Positions 38,659-48,454 are shown, numbered from the stretch's first letter. The stretch is 64,000 nt of DNA from Brevibacterium marinum (GCF_011927955.1 NZ_JAATJN010000001.1:682001-746000); one strand, 5' to 3'. Notes: generated from the sequence alone by a model not told the origin. Translations and numbers: made by a program.

Positions 38659-39846
38659 TCAGTTATACGCTTTGATCTCATCGAGACTCAATGTCCCCGT
38701 CTCGGGATCTGAGTCCTCGCGGACATACAGACGTTGCAGACCGGCTGCGATTCCGTCCGCGATTGCGTCACGAACATTTGAGTCCTCGAGGTTGTCGAGG
38801 TCGACAACGTTGGTGAGATACCCGGCAACGACATGCACTTTCGGCGTCCGCAGGCGCTTCAGCGAGGACCACGTGCGTGCATGGCTCCTGCAATCCTTCA
38901 TGCCTGTCCGTGCGGCAAGCTCACTCTGGATCAATTCGGCCAGGCGTGCTCCCGTGGGTGAGTTGATATCGGAGTGGGTCTCGTGTCCGAAGTAGAAGGT
39001 CGCGATGCCATTCGCGTCTCTGGACTTATTGATGTCCGCAGTGACAGTGATGACCGCGGACGCTCCGAGCTGATCCGCCTTATTCACTTCAACGGCGTCA
39101 CCGCTCAGAATGATGGCACCGGCACCCACTACCTCGAGACGCCCGGCAAGGCGGGTTGCAATATCTGTGGTGAGGCGTCGCTCGGTCTCCGCCTGTTCAG
39201 CCGTCATGGGGAGCGTTTCGAAATCTACAACTGTAGTTGCGGCCTCGATGACGAAGGTGCGTCCAGCGAGGGAAGTTCCTGAAGCGGCGACCCGCGCCCT
39301 CTCCTCCAGTGCGAAAAGGTTCCCCGTGTCTTGTTTTCGGTCGATGGCATCGAGCCCGCGCAGCGTTTGCGGCCCGGCTACACCGTCAACCTTCGTGCCG
39401 AGGCTCATCTGAAGCTCTTTGACGGCGCCTTCCGTCAGCGCAGAGTATTCGGCGTCCATCCGTCCCGGATAGAAGCCGAGCCCGGCGAGCGTGCGCTGCA
39501 GTCTGAGGACGTCATCGCCTGTAAGGACTCTTACGGGGTCGTAGCGGAGCACTCGATCGCCGAGCTGATATCTTGCGCGTTCGAGTTCTGAGAATGTCTC
39601 TGAGCCCATTACTCCATCGCAGAGGATCCCTCGGATCTGTTGGAACTGACGGACAGCTAGTTCGAAATCACGATCGAACACGTCGGATTCGGAGTGTCCG
39701 ACGTTCAAACCCAGGCGAGCCATCTGAGATTTGATGTTCGGCAACACCTCAGAGCTGTCCCCGCGTGAATACTGCGGGTGTGGGTTGTTCGTCAATGCGT
39801 TGCCAATCTGCCGAGCGAAGTCCTGAGAAATGTTCCTGTCTGCCAT
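38659..39846 (-). CDS. cwlM: CwlM-like peptidoglycan-binding protein with degenerate amidase domain
   Basis: 395 residues, ATG at 39846. Two peptidoglycan-binding repeats occupy about residues 35-170 (FELAVRQFQQIRGILCDGVMG; LQRTLAGLGFYPGRMDAEYS) and an amidase_3-like domain 195-385 (SPTGARLAELIQSELAARTG; GYLTNVVDLDNLEDSNVRDA). The zinc ligands of active amidases are gone: the D-x-GHGG position reads IEAATTVVD, the S-x-H position reads VTADIN, and the glutamate before GYLTN is Ala. So it is probably not an enzyme. In mycobacteria the homologue at the same position beside trx and parAB regulates MurA and peptidoglycan synthesis; a similar regulatory role is inferred. Confidence 0.88.
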   Translation of the reverse strand: MADRNISQDFARQIGNALTNNPHPQYSRGDSSEVLPNIKSQMARLGLNVGHSESDVFDRDFELAVRQFQQIRGILCDGVMGSETFSELERARYQLGDRVLRYDPVRVLTGDDVLRLQRTLAGLGFYPGRMDAEYSALTEGAVKELQMSLGTKVDGVAGPQTLRGLDAIDRKQDTGNLFALEERARVAASGTSLAGRTFVIEAATTVVDFETLPMTAEQAETERRLTTDIATRLAGRLEVVGAGAIILSGDAVEVNKADQLGASAVITVTADINKSRDANGIATFYFGHETHSDINSPTGARLAELIQSELAARTGMKDCRSHARTWSSLKRLRTPKVHVVAGYLTNVVDLDNLEDSNVRDAIADGIAAGLQRLYVREDSDPETGTLSLDEIKAYN

Positions 39847-39858
39847 GAGGATAGACCG

Positions 39859-39890
39859 AAGGCGCCTGTTGATCCTACAACAGGCGCCTT
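39859..39890. terminator. Hairpin terminator after trxA
   Basis: AAGGCGCCTGTTG (39859-39871) and CAACAGGCGCCTT (39878-39890) form a perfect 13-bp stem with a six-base loop. It lies between trxA and cwlM, both on the minus strand, so cwlM may need its own promoter. No strong T-run follows. Confidence 0.75.
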
Positions 39891-39899
39891 GGAACTTGC

Positions 39900-40217
39900 T
39901 CAGATGAAGTCGGAGAGCTCATCCTCGAGGGCCGGCTTGGGCCGGGCTCCGATGATGGTCTTGGCGACTTCGCCGTCCTTGAAGACGTAGAGCGCCGGAA
40001 TCGAAGTGATTCCGTATTTGCTCGCTGTTTCGAGGTTGTCGTCGGTATTGAGCTTGACGACGTCGAGCTTGTCGGTGTTCTCTTCGCCGATCTGGTCGAC
40101 GATCGGGCTGACCATTCGGCACGGGCCACACCAGGGAGCCCAGAAATCGACGAGTACTGGCTTGTCTGACTTCAATACGGTGTCTTCGAACGTGGCATCA
40201 GTGACTTCTGTCGACAT
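39900..40217 (-). CDS. trxA: Thioredoxin
   Basis: 105 residues from the ATG at 40217 (GAAAGG six bases upstream). Active-site VDFWAPWCGPCRMVSP at about 23-38 and the cis-proline in GITSIPALYVFKDGE. General disulfide reductase, reduced by the TrxB encoded just upstream. Gap to trxB is 146 bases. Confidence 0.97.
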   Translation of the reverse strand: MSTEVTDATFEDTVLKSDKPVLVDFWAPWCGPCRMVSPIVDQIGEENTDKLDVVKLNTDDNLETASKYGITSIPALYVFKDGEVAKTIIGARPKPALEDELSDFI

Positions 40218-40363
40218 GAGCAACCTTTCTTTCAGTGATGTTCTCCAATGGGAACAGCCTCGGTGAGGGATTCATTCCCCTGGTGACTTTCGCCGATCTG
40301 CACGCGACGCGGCCGAGCGACACCGGCCCCGTCGTCCCAGGAGACGATTGAGGAGTGAGCTGC

Positions 40364-41359
40364 TCAGGAAGCGACAGCTGCCGCAGCCCGAGCAGGTTCG
40401 GCCGTAACCGCCTCGGCCTGCTTCTGGGCGGTCTCGAGATCGGCGAGGTAGTGCTCGGCGTCGAGAGCGGCCGAGCACCCGGTACCGGCCGCGGTGATCG
40501 CCTGCCGATAGACGGAGTCGATGACGTCGCCGGCTGCGAACACGCCTTCGATGGCGGTCTTGGAGGTTCGTCCCTCGACGCCGAGATAACCATCGGGGCG
40601 CAGTGAGAGCTGATCGCTGAACAGGCTGGTGCGCGGGTCGGAGCCGATAGCCACGAAGAGTCCTGTGACCGGAAGCTCGGAAGTGTCCCCGGTGACCGTG
40701 TTGCGCACCGTCAGTCCAGTGAGGGAATCTTCGCCGTGGATTTCGGTTACCTCACTGTCGAGGACGTATTCGAGCTTTTCATCGGCGGCTGCCCGATCCT
40801 GCATGGCCTGTGAGGCTCGCAGTTCCTGACGGCGATGGATCAGCGTGACCTTGGACGCGAACCGCGTGAGGAAGGTCGCCTCTTCGAGTGCGGAGTCGCC
40901 ACCCCCCACGACGGCGATGTGCTGGTTGCGGAAGAAGAACCCGTCACAGGTGGCGCACCAGCTGACCCCGTGTCCGGACAGTTTCTTCTCATTGGGAAGA
41001 TCCAGCTCGCGGTATGCCGAGCCGGTCGCGAGGATGACGGCCTTTGCTGTGTATCTCGCGCCGAGCGCCGTTTCGATCTGATGCGCACCGGGCTCGAGCT
41101 CGAGGGTGGAGACATCGTCGTAGATCACCTCGGCGCCGAATCTCTCAGCCTGCTCACGCATGCTCTCCATGAGCTCGGGGCCCTGGACACCGGCAGGGAA
41201 ACCGGGATAGTTCTCCACGTCGGTGGTGTTCATGAGCTCTCCACCGGCGGTGACAGAACCTGCAATGACCACGGGCGACAGATTCGCGCGAGCCGCGTAG
41301 ACGGCTGCGGTGTACCCGGCCGGTCCCGACCCGATGATCACCAATTGTGTATCAGTCAT
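40364..41359 (-). CDS. trxB: Thioredoxin reductase
   Basis: 331 residues from ATG 41359. FAD-binding VIIGSGPAGYTAAVYAAR near the start, redox-active CATC in GVSWCATCDGFFFRN, NADPH-binding VVGGGDSALEEA, and the C-terminal FAD contact VEGVFAAGDVIDS-like EGVFAAGDVIDSVYRQ. Transfers electrons from NADPH to thioredoxin. The last 25 residues are Ala-rich and nonconserved. A sigma factor often found upstream in mycobacteria is absent here: 41360-41570 holds no gene. Confidence 0.97.
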   Translation of the reverse strand: MTDTQLVIIGSGPAGYTAAVYAARANLSPVVIAGSVTAGGELMNTTDVENYPGFPAGVQGPELMESMREQAERFGAEVIYDDVSTLELEPGAHQIETALGARYTAKAVILATGSAYRELDLPNEKKLSGHGVSWCATCDGFFFRNQHIAVVGGGDSALEEATFLTRFASKVTLIHRRQELRASQAMQDRAAADEKLEYVLDSEVTEIHGEDSLTGLTVRNTVTGDTSELPVTGLFVAIGSDPRTSLFSDQLSLRPDGYLGVEGRTSKTAIEGVFAAGDVIDSVYRQAITAAGTGCSAALDAEHYLADLETAQKQAEAVTAEPARAAAAVAS

Positions 41360-41570
41360 GTGAAAATTCCCTGCTTCTGTTCGCTGTGTTCTTGACGCCC
41401 GCACGGTGGCGGCGCGGATTGCCTATCGTACGTGTAACCGTACGACGGTGGCGACTATTCCGCACGTGTTGGGAAGAGCCGCGGGACGAAACGGGCTGAG
41501 TGGACCGTGATGACACCGACCCCTTCCGGGCGTTGAGCGACTTGCGTCCGGACACGGCGAGGCGGTGTCG

Positions 41571-44030
41571 CTACTTGAAGTCGACGGTGTTGATGATGGC
41601 CCGGTGGCCACCCCCGTCCTGGGGAAGTTCGGTCACCCACAGGATCAGTTCGTCGGTTTCGACATCATCGTCGAGTTTGACGGTGACGTCATCGGAGTCG
41701 AACTTCCCCTCGCCCACCTTTTCGGCGTCTTCGGGGTCGGAGCCCTCCAGGATTTCGAAAGAGCCCCCCGAATTCGACGATTTCACCTTGACCTCTTTGA
41801 TCGTGGTCTTGTCTTCGAACTCGAACAGCAGTCCGACACCGGACTTCAGGTTGCCGAATTCGGCCGAGTTGTAGCGATCGGTCCGCCACGATCCCTCGGT
41901 CTTGGGCTTGACGTCTTCGGCCGTGTCGTTGTTCTCCTCGTCATCCCCTTCGGGATCCAAGGCCGTGACCGTGTCGATCTTCGGCGGATCCGGCGTGGGT
42001 TCCTCGGACTTCGTCTCCGTCGGTTCCTCTGTCTCGGTCGGAGTCGGGGTCTCGGGGGCGGTTTCGGGCTCGGTGTCGTCGGAAGTGAAGTTGAATACGG
42101 CGATCGAGATCACGATTGCGGCGATGACGACCAGGGCGAGCACAAGCCAGGCGAAGGGCTTTCGCGAATTCGAGGCATCATCGTCTCCGCCCCCACCGTT
42201 GCCGGAACCGCCCCCGGAACCGCTGCCGACAGAGCCGCCGGCTGCAACGGCGGATGAGCCTGCCGTCGAACGGCCTGTACCATCCCCTGCAGACTTACCT
42301 CCGGCGACAGCCTGCTTCTTGCCCGACGATCCCTTCGACCCGGAGCCTGCAGCTGTGCCGGCCGCTGCGCTCGCGCCCGCGACGCCGGCGGCCCCCGCCG
42401 CGGCGGCCGTCGCACCCGCGGCATCGTCGGAGCCCTGATCGGCAGAGACAGCGGGAACGGGTGCGGTGGTACGGGTCGAATCCGAGTCAGGTTCATCGAC
42501 CGGCTGTGGCGAGAGCCTGCGAACCTGCTTGGGAGGCGCAGCGGCATTCGCCTCCTGCCGTTTCGCCGACGAGGCTTCCTCGAGGGCGGCGATGCGGCGC
42601 CGAGCTTCGTCTTCCTTGGCCTGGGCGATGCGGCGCTCTCGCTCGTACTCGCGCAGCTGATGTTCGCGCTGCTGCTCACTGGTCTCGAACATTCCGCCGA
42701 GGAACCACGACCCGTCGTCCTCGTCGTCCATGATGACTCGTGTGTCGTTCTCATCCTCGGGTTCCTCATCACCGTCGTCGGTGACGAAGTCGAGGGACTG
42801 CGTGTCCGGATCCGATTCCTGGGCGTCGCGGTCCATGATCGGTGAAGTGAGATTCTCGTCGTACTCGTGTTCGGCATACGCGGAGTACTCCGAATAGGTC
42901 TGCTCAGGCTCCCATTCCTCCCAGTCCTGGGCGGCATTGTCGAGCTGCTCCTTGCCGATCGGGAAGCTCGACGCCTCGCGCATCTGCATGCGATCCGCGT
43001 ACTGTCCGGTCATCTTGCCGCCGACGCCGGCGGCAAGACCGCGAGTTCCCGGACGTGTGATGCCGATGCGGACCAGAGCGGCCTTGACCTGGTCATCGCT
43101 GGCAGTGGTTGACCCAGTTCCCCCGATCGAGGTGGATCGAGGCGTGGGCAGGCTCGTCGCCTCGTCGAAGCTGTGCGGGGAATGGTTGAAGACACTGTCG
43201 TTGTCGGGCACCGGGGTCCGGTTGACGTAACGCAGCAGTTCGGCATCCCACTCGTCCAGGAAGCCCAGCACCTCGGCGACAGACCCCGGACCCGGATCGG
43301 ATCCGGTGAGGATGCCGCTGACGAAATCATCGAGTTCATTGGAGATCTCGGGGTTGAGGGACTTCGCTCTCGCGATGCGGGAGTTCTCACGGCCCGCTGC
43401 GGGTATTCCGTTGGATGCCTCTTCAGCGGGCCAATAGCCGGTGATGGCGGCATAGAAGAGCCGGATGAGTCCGAGCGCATCCTCTCGAGATGCCTGTGTC
43501 GGCGTGTAGTCCTCAGGCTGGATCACTCCTGTGCCGAGGGCGAGAGCGGCATCGATGCCGATGCCGGAGACCAGCACGGTGCCCTTGGTCGTGATCCCCA
43601 CCGTGTTCGGGCGCAGGAACATGTGGAACAGGCCGCGTCGGGCAGCGGTGACGAGGACCGTCCCGATCTCGCCGATGAGGGCGCAGGCGGCATCGATGGG
43701 CAGGGGCGACTTCGGCAGGATCTCGCCCAACGCGGTGACGGCGATGCGTTTGGACACGACATAGTCGAGTCCGTTCGAATGACCGACGTCGAGAGTGGGG
43801 GCAATACGATGATCGCCGAGGATGGAGACCCGTCGCGCTGCCTCGAGCACGTCCGTGGATCCATCGGCATCGGCGACGTGGATGAGGACGGGTTCGTCGA
43901 GGATGGCGTCGAGGGCCGTGCACACGGCGCCCGCCTGGGGGTTGTCCTCGAGCCACCGGCGGTCGACCGTTGATACGACGTAACGACCGGCAACAACCAT
44001 GCCGGGTTCGATATCGATCAGGGCGACCAC
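41571..44030 (-). CDS. Membrane-anchored pseudokinase with extracellular C-terminal domain (MviN-partner type)
   Basis: 819 residues, GTG at 44030. Residues about 10-270 have a kinase fold (GRYVVSTVD, LFHMFLRPNTVGITTKGTVLVSGIG) but no catalytic Lys, no HRD Asp and SGIG in place of DFG. A long disordered section (about 280-620), with a charged helix EHQLREYERERRIAQAKEDE and Ala/Gly-rich tracts, is followed by one membrane helix (WLVLALVVIAAIVISIAVF), an acidic Thr/Pro/Glu linker, and a C-terminal beta domain resembling carbohydrate-binding discoidin-like folds. In mycobacteria these parts are fused to MurJ (MviN); here the gene is separate but adjacent to murJ. A scaffolding role in lipid II export is inferred. 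Confidence 0.85.
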   Translation of the reverse strand: MVALIDIEPGMVVAGRYVVSTVDRRWLEDNPQAGAVCTALDAILDEPVLIHVADADGSTDVLEAARRVSILGDHRIAPTLDVGHSNGLDYVVSKRIAVTALGEILPKSPLPIDAACALIGEIGTVLVTAARRGLFHMFLRPNTVGITTKGTVLVSGIGIDAALALGTGVIQPEDYTPTQASREDALGLIRLFYAAITGYWPAEEASNGIPAAGRENSRIARAKSLNPEISNELDDFVSGILTGSDPGPGSVAEVLGFLDEWDAELLRYVNRTPVPDNDSVFNHSPHSFDEATSLPTPRSTSIGGTGSTTASDDQVKAALVRIGITRPGTRGLAAGVGGKMTGQYADRMQMREASSFPIGKEQLDNAAQDWEEWEPEQTYSEYSAYAEHEYDENLTSPIMDRDAQESDPDTQSLDFVTDDGDEEPEDENDTRVIMDDEDDGSWFLGGMFETSEQQREHQLREYERERRIAQAKEDEARRRIAALEEASSAKRQEANAAAPPKQVRRLSPQPVDEPDSDSTRTTAPVPAVSADQGSDDAAGATAAAAGAAGVAGASAAAGTAAGSGSKGSSGKKQAVAGGKSAGDGTGRSTAGSSAVAAGGSVGSGSGGGSGNGGGGDDDASNSRKPFAWLVLALVVIAAIVISIAVFNFTSDDTEPETAPETPTPTETEEPTETKSEEPTPDPPKIDTVTALDPEGDDEENNDTAEDVKPKTEGSWRTDRYNSAEFGNLKSGVGLLFEFEDKTTIKEVKVKSSNSGGSFEILEGSDPEDAEKVGEGKFDSDDVTVKLDDDVETDELILWVTELPQDGGGHRAIINTVDFK

Positions 44031-44054
44031 CTCCAGAGGGCTTCAATGCACAGG

Positions 44055-45668
44055 CTATTTTCTTAGTTTTCCAGCAACGATGCCAATAATCGAATGCAAC
44101 TCTCGGACTTTCAGCAAATAACATGCTCCCAGGAAGACAATGAGCATGAGCGTGCCGACGCCCGCTGTGGAGACGAACGCCTGCCACCGCCCCGACAGTG
44201 CGAAGTCGGGGAAGAAGACGAGCAGCCCGTAACCCGCCAAACCAGCAAGCAAAGCTGCTACCAAGAACTTCACGTGAGCGCCCAGGATCTCGCGCACGTC
44301 GATTCCGCCCAGGCGCTTCGACAGGAGCGAGAAGGACAGGATCATGGCGAACAGATATCCCAAGCTCATCGCCAGACCGATGATGGCCACGGTGACGGAA
44401 CTCGGGAAGATCGAGGCCGAAAGCACCGCCAGAGACTGGAAGATCACCTGGGGAAGCTGGATGAGGAACGGAGTCTTCGCATCCTCATAGGCGTAGAAGA
44501 CCCTCTGTGCCAGGTAGTTCGCGCTGAAGGGAATGAGGCCGAACACCATGGTGATGATCACGAGTCCCACGGCCATGGCCTGTTCGCGACCGTCGCCGGC
44601 AATGATCATCGCCACCGGGGAGGCGAGCACGATGAGGGCCGCCACGGCAAAGGAGTTGACGAGTCCGACCATGCGCACGCCCATGGAGAAGTCGCCGACG
44701 ACCGCCTCGGTGTCGTTGTTGGCGGCCTTCTTGCTCAGCGAGGTGAAGAGCGCCGTGGCCAGGGACACCGCGATGAGCGAGTGCGGGAGCATGAAGACGA
44801 GATAGCCGTACGAATAGGCCGCGTTCGCGGCATTGCCCCCGCCGGGGACCGAGGCACCGGCGGCGACACGGGAGATGACGAGGAACCCCAGCTGCCCGAT
44901 GATCATGGCAGCGAAGGTCCAGAACGCCACCTTGCCGGCGGTGCCGAGCCCGACGCCGCGGAAGCCGAAGGTCGGCCGGTATTTGAAGCCGATGCGCTTC
45001 AACGGCCAGATCAGGATGAGCGCCTGGGCTACGACACCCAGCGTGGCCGATCCTGCTATGAGGGCGATCATATCCGGCGTCCAGGTGCTCAGCCCATGCG
45101 GAGTGGCATCGTTCGAGCCGAAGACCAGGATGAAGGCGAGGAGACCGGCGATGGCGACGATGTTGTTGAGCACCGGCGCCCACATATAGGGACCGAAGGA
45201 GGAATTGGCGTTGAGCACCTGGCCTAGGAGCGTGTAGAGGCCGTAGAAGAACAGCTGCGGCAGGCACCAGAAGGCGAAGGCCGTGGCCAGCGCCATCTGG
45301 TCCGGGCCCCATCCCGATGAGTAGAGCCAGACGAGCAGAGGAGCTGCCAGGGTGGCGACGATGCTCACCGCCGCCAAGATCATGAACGACAGGGTGAGCA
45401 GTCGGTTGGTGTAGTCCTGCCCCCCGTCCCTGCGTTTCGTCGCACGCACGAGCTGCGGGACGAGGACGGCGTTGACGACGCCGCCGGCCAGCAGCATGTA
45501 CAGGGTGTTGGGCACCTTGTTGGCGACGTCGAAGGCATCGGCCTGAACGGCGGTGACCCCGAGCGCCGTCGCCAGCAGCGAGGCCTTGGCCAAGCCCAAT
45601 ATCCGCGAGGTCAGTGTCCCCGCGGACATGATGGCCGAGGATTTGGCCAATGAAGAGAGACTGGACAA
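44055..45668 (-). CDS. murJ: Lipid II flippase MurJ
   Basis: 537 residues from TTG 45668 after GAGG, three bases from the end of the DUF6049 gene. MATE-like MOP exporter with about 14 hydrophobic segments. Family signatures: SAGTLTSRILGLAKASLLATALG, DAFDVANKVPNTLYMLLAGGVVNAVLVP (read in parts), and the central YSYGYLVFMLPHSLIAVSLATALF. Moves lipid II across the membrane. It is a normal-length MurJ without the pseudokinase extension. Confidence 0.93.
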   Translation of the reverse strand: MSSLSSLAKSSAIMSAGTLTSRILGLAKASLLATALGVTAVQADAFDVANKVPNTLYMLLAGGVVNAVLVPQLVRATKRRDGGQDYTNRLLTLSFMILAAVSIVATLAAPLLVWLYSSGWGPDQMALATAFAFWCLPQLFFYGLYTLLGQVLNANSSFGPYMWAPVLNNIVAIAGLLAFILVFGSNDATPHGLSTWTPDMIALIAGSATLGVVAQALILIWPLKRIGFKYRPTFGFRGVGLGTAGKVAFWTFAAMIIGQLGFLVISRVAAGASVPGGGNAANAAYSYGYLVFMLPHSLIAVSLATALFTSLSKKAANNDTEAVVGDFSMGVRMVGLVNSFAVAALIVLASPVAMIIAGDGREQAMAVGLVIITMVFGLIPFSANYLAQRVFYAYEDAKTPFLIQLPQVIFQSLAVLSASIFPSSVTVAIIGLAMSLGYLFAMILSFSLLSKRLGGIDVREILGAHVKFLVAALLAGLAGYGLLVFFPDFALSGRWQAFVSTAGVGTLMLIVFLGACYLLKVRELHSIIGIVAGKLRK

Positions 45669-45671
45669 GTC

Positions 45672-47969
45672 CTACCTCGTTTCCGAATCGTCATTCTTCG
45701 CGCGGGCCATCGCATCGGCCAGCTGCTGTTCTGGGATCTTCCTGCGTCCTCGTGAGATCGTCTTGATCAAGCCGATCACGAACACGGACGCCAGAGCCAA
45801 TCCGACGACGGCCGTTCCGATGTTCTCCCAGTCGGCCCGGACCCTGACCAGCAGGGATTCGTCCTTGGACAGGACGACCTCATCGGCTGTGACCATTTCG
45901 ATCGTCGTCGGCACATCGGCATTGGCCAGGCCCTCGACGGGAACGTCGACGCGCATCGTCTCCTCGGAGGGGACGACGACGGTCTCCGTGGGATCGGCCC
46001 GCAGCTGCGGAGTCTTCGGCTTCATTCGGATCTTCATCGTCGCATCGGCGGATGTGTCGTTGACGATCGTGACCGGGATCGTCGTCTCCTCCCCGGTGAC
46101 CAGCAGCACCGAGGATCCCTTCTCGAGGTAGAGGCTGTCCATCGTCTTCTCACTCGCAGCCCGGGCATCGTCGGCGCAGCGCTTGGCATTGCCGCCCAGA
46201 GTCCAGGCCGCCGAGGTGCAGCTGAGCAGCTCTCGGTCCATCCTCGCGTTCGCCGCGTCCGGGTCGGAGAACACTCTGTTGAATGTCTTCTGCGTCTTGC
46301 GGGTCTCCGCAAGGCTCTGCACGGCCTTCGCACCGATGTTGCGCGCGTCCGTTCCCTGTCGCAGCAGGCCGCGAGGCACGACATCGGAGTCGAGGAGTTC
46401 ATCGACGCCGGACGGATCGATCCAGGGCGAGTCCGCGATGGCACCGACCGTCTTCTCCCAGTTCGCCGAGGCGGCCGACCGCGGCATGGGCAGCAGCAGG
46501 TGCCGTGTGCGGTAGGGGGCCTCGGCTTGGATCGCGGCGGTCGTGGCCACCAGTTCCGAAATCCCCGAGGCCGGATGTTCGGATTCGGTGATCTTCGCGC
46601 TCTGACTGGTCAGCGAAGTATCCGTGACCAGGGTGTCCAGCGATGACTGTGCATCGGAGGTGATGCGCGTCTTCGAGTGTGCGTCATCGCGGATGCCGGT
46701 CAGCGAAGGCTGCTGATCATCGTTGAGGATCACAGTCGAGTCGCCCGCATCGGCGAAGTCGTCGAGCTGATCGCGCTGGGCGGTGCCGGAGATCGGCCAG
46801 GCGACGTCGGTCCTGGCCTCCGGCAGGACGTCCTTGACCAACTTCCGCTGCTTCAGTGCGAAGGTGTTCAGACTCTTCAGCCCTCCGCTCATCAGGGAAG
46901 ACTGATCGGGGTCGCCGAAGGGCAGAGCGATGACGGTGTGCGACCTCGCTTTGTCGAGGAAGTCGTTATACCAGGCGTCGAGGCGTTTGCGCTGGGCTTC
47001 TTCGGCGTCGGTCTCTGTGGTGTTCTGGTCGTCGGCACCGCCCTCCTCGGAATTCGCACCCGGGTCGGTGTCCTGAGCATCGGGTCCCGAAGGCGTGGTC
47101 TCGGTGTCTGTCGGGGTGGGTTCTGCACTGTCCTCGGAATCGGAGCCGTCATCCTCGGAAGGAGGCCCGGCCACAGCGGATTCGAACGAGGCGATGATCC
47201 GCGGATCGAGGGCTATGCCGACTCCGGGCGTGTCGAGGACGTTCATGATCGCGGACAGCGCACCTTCTTCGCCGATCGCCTTCTCGAGCTCGTCCGGGTC
47301 GATGATTCCGTCGGTGGTGCGGCCCGGCAGCGTCACCGGCGCGAGCATGCTGATCTTCGTCTTGTCGAACTTCGGGCTCGGATACCAGGTGGAGAATCCG
47401 ACCCCGGAGGCGCGCAGCCCCGTTGAGTCGGCCAATTGCACGCTCAGTCCGCGCGGTCCCCAGTTGGACACCGGTGATGACTTCTTCAGCCCGAGTCGGT
47501 CCGCGGGGACGGAGAACGTGAATTCGGCGGAGGAACCCGCCGCGATCTCATCGTCGAAGGAGGTGTCCACCGACGTCATCGGATCGGGTTCCTCCTCCGT
47601 TGTCTCCTTCGCCTCCTTGCGGGCCTCGGGGCCGTTCTCGTCGAGGTCCGCGATGCGGCGGTTCTGGGACTGGTCCGTCTTCCAGTCGTCGATGCGGGGT
47701 TCGGTGTTGAGCTTCTGTGAGGACATCGCGAGCCGCAGATCCGGATCGGAGATCGACTGATCCGAGGAATTCGTGATCACGCCTCGGACCTTGAGCGTGC
47801 CGTCCCCGTCGACCCAGGGCGTCACCTCGTCGAGGGTGATCGATACATCGGAGTCCGACGCGGCCGCGGGCGTGGAGTCCAGGAGCGGGAATGCGAAAAC
47901 TGACCCTGCGAGCAGAAGGACTGTGCTCAGCAGGGCGAGGAGGAAACGCATATGACTGATGGGTTTCAC
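45672..47969 (-). CDS. DUF6049 secreted/membrane protein
   Basis: 765 residues from GTG 47969 (overlapping the NUDIX stop as GTGA) or ATG 47951. A signal peptide (FLLALLSTVLLLAGSVFAFP) is followed by a large extracellular region beginning with VTPWVDGDGTLKVRGVITNSSDQ, an acidic low-complexity stretch around residues 265-325, and near the end a beta-sandwich (VTGEETTIPVTIVNDTS). One C-terminal helix (IGTAVVGLALASVFVIGLI) and a basic tail anchor it. Proteins of this kind sit between NUDIX and murJ in many actinobacteria; function unknown, presumably cell-wall related. Confidence 0.85.
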   Translation of the reverse strand: MKPISHMRFLLALLSTVLLLAGSVFAFPLLDSTPAAASDSDVSITLDEVTPWVDGDGTLKVRGVITNSSDQSISDPDLRLAMSSQKLNTEPRIDDWKTDQSQNRRIADLDENGPEARKEAKETTEEEPDPMTSVDTSFDDEIAAGSSAEFTFSVPADRLGLKKSSPVSNWGPRGLSVQLADSTGLRASGVGFSTWYPSPKFDKTKISMLAPVTLPGRTTDGIIDPDELEKAIGEEGALSAIMNVLDTPGVGIALDPRIIASFESAVAGPPSEDDGSDSEDSAEPTPTDTETTPSGPDAQDTDPGANSEEGGADDQNTTETDAEEAQRKRLDAWYNDFLDKARSHTVIALPFGDPDQSSLMSGGLKSLNTFALKQRKLVKDVLPEARTDVAWPISGTAQRDQLDDFADAGDSTVILNDDQQPSLTGIRDDAHSKTRITSDAQSSLDTLVTDTSLTSQSAKITESEHPASGISELVATTAAIQAEAPYRTRHLLLPMPRSAASANWEKTVGAIADSPWIDPSGVDELLDSDVVPRGLLRQGTDARNIGAKAVQSLAETRKTQKTFNRVFSDPDAANARMDRELLSCTSAAWTLGGNAKRCADDARAASEKTMDSLYLEKGSSVLLVTGEETTIPVTIVNDTSADATMKIRMKPKTPQLRADPTETVVVPSEETMRVDVPVEGLANADVPTTIEMVTADEVVLSKDESLLVRVRADWENIGTAVVGLALASVFVIGLIKTISRGRRKIPEQQLADAMARAKNDDSETR

Positions 47970-48454
47970 TGCTCCAATCGGGCAACCATCGGGCGGGCGG
48001 CGGCAACGATGCGACGTTCATTGGCGAAGGAGAGGCGGGAGCGCAGATCCTCGAAGGGAATCCACGCGGCGTCGATCGCTTCCTGGTCAGGATCATTATC
48101 CACGGTCAGGGTGCCGGAGCGCGCACGCAGCAGGAAGTGATGGACGAGTTTGTGGATTCGGATTCCGGTCACCGTGAACCAGTAGTCGACGGTGCCCAGC
48201 GGGCAGATGATCTGTCCGCGGATCCCGGTCTCCTCCTCCACCTCACGTCGAGCCGCCTCGGCGGGGGTCTCGATTCCTTCGAGATGACCCTTGGGCAGGC
48301 ACCATTCGATGCGTCCCGCACGATTGATCCGGGCGATCACGGCCACGGTCAGCTCCGGGCGTGTGAAGTCGACTACGATGCCCCCGGCGGAAATCTCCTC
48401 AACCGTGGTGCGACGGGACGCCCTGGGTCCCGGCTTGGGCATCGGTGTGGTCAT
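47966..48454 (-). CDS. NUDIX hydrolase
   Basis: 162 residues, ATG at 48454. Complete Nudix box GHLEGIETPAEAARREVEEETGI at about residues 57-79 (GX5EX7REXXEEXG pattern). EISAGGIVVDF precedes it. Hydrolyses nucleoside diphosphate-linked substrates; the substrate cannot be predicted. Divergent from the CCA-adding enzyme gene, as in many actinobacteria, and first gene of the NUDIX-DUF6049-murJ-pseudokinase line. Confidence 0.9.
   Translation of the reverse strand: MTTPMPKPGPRASRRTTVEEISAGGIVVDFTRPELTVAVIARINRAGRIEWCLPKGHLEGIETPAEAARREVEEETGIRGQIICPLGTVDYWFTVTGIRIHKLVHHFLLRARSGTLTVDNDPDQEAIDAAWIPFEDLRSRLSFANERRIVAAARPMVARLEQ

Noticed and set aside
38303-38995. 230-residue plus-strand frame overlapping the cwlM 3' end
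   Set aside because: Mostly antisense to cwlM; the remainder is in the parS block and is not protein-like.
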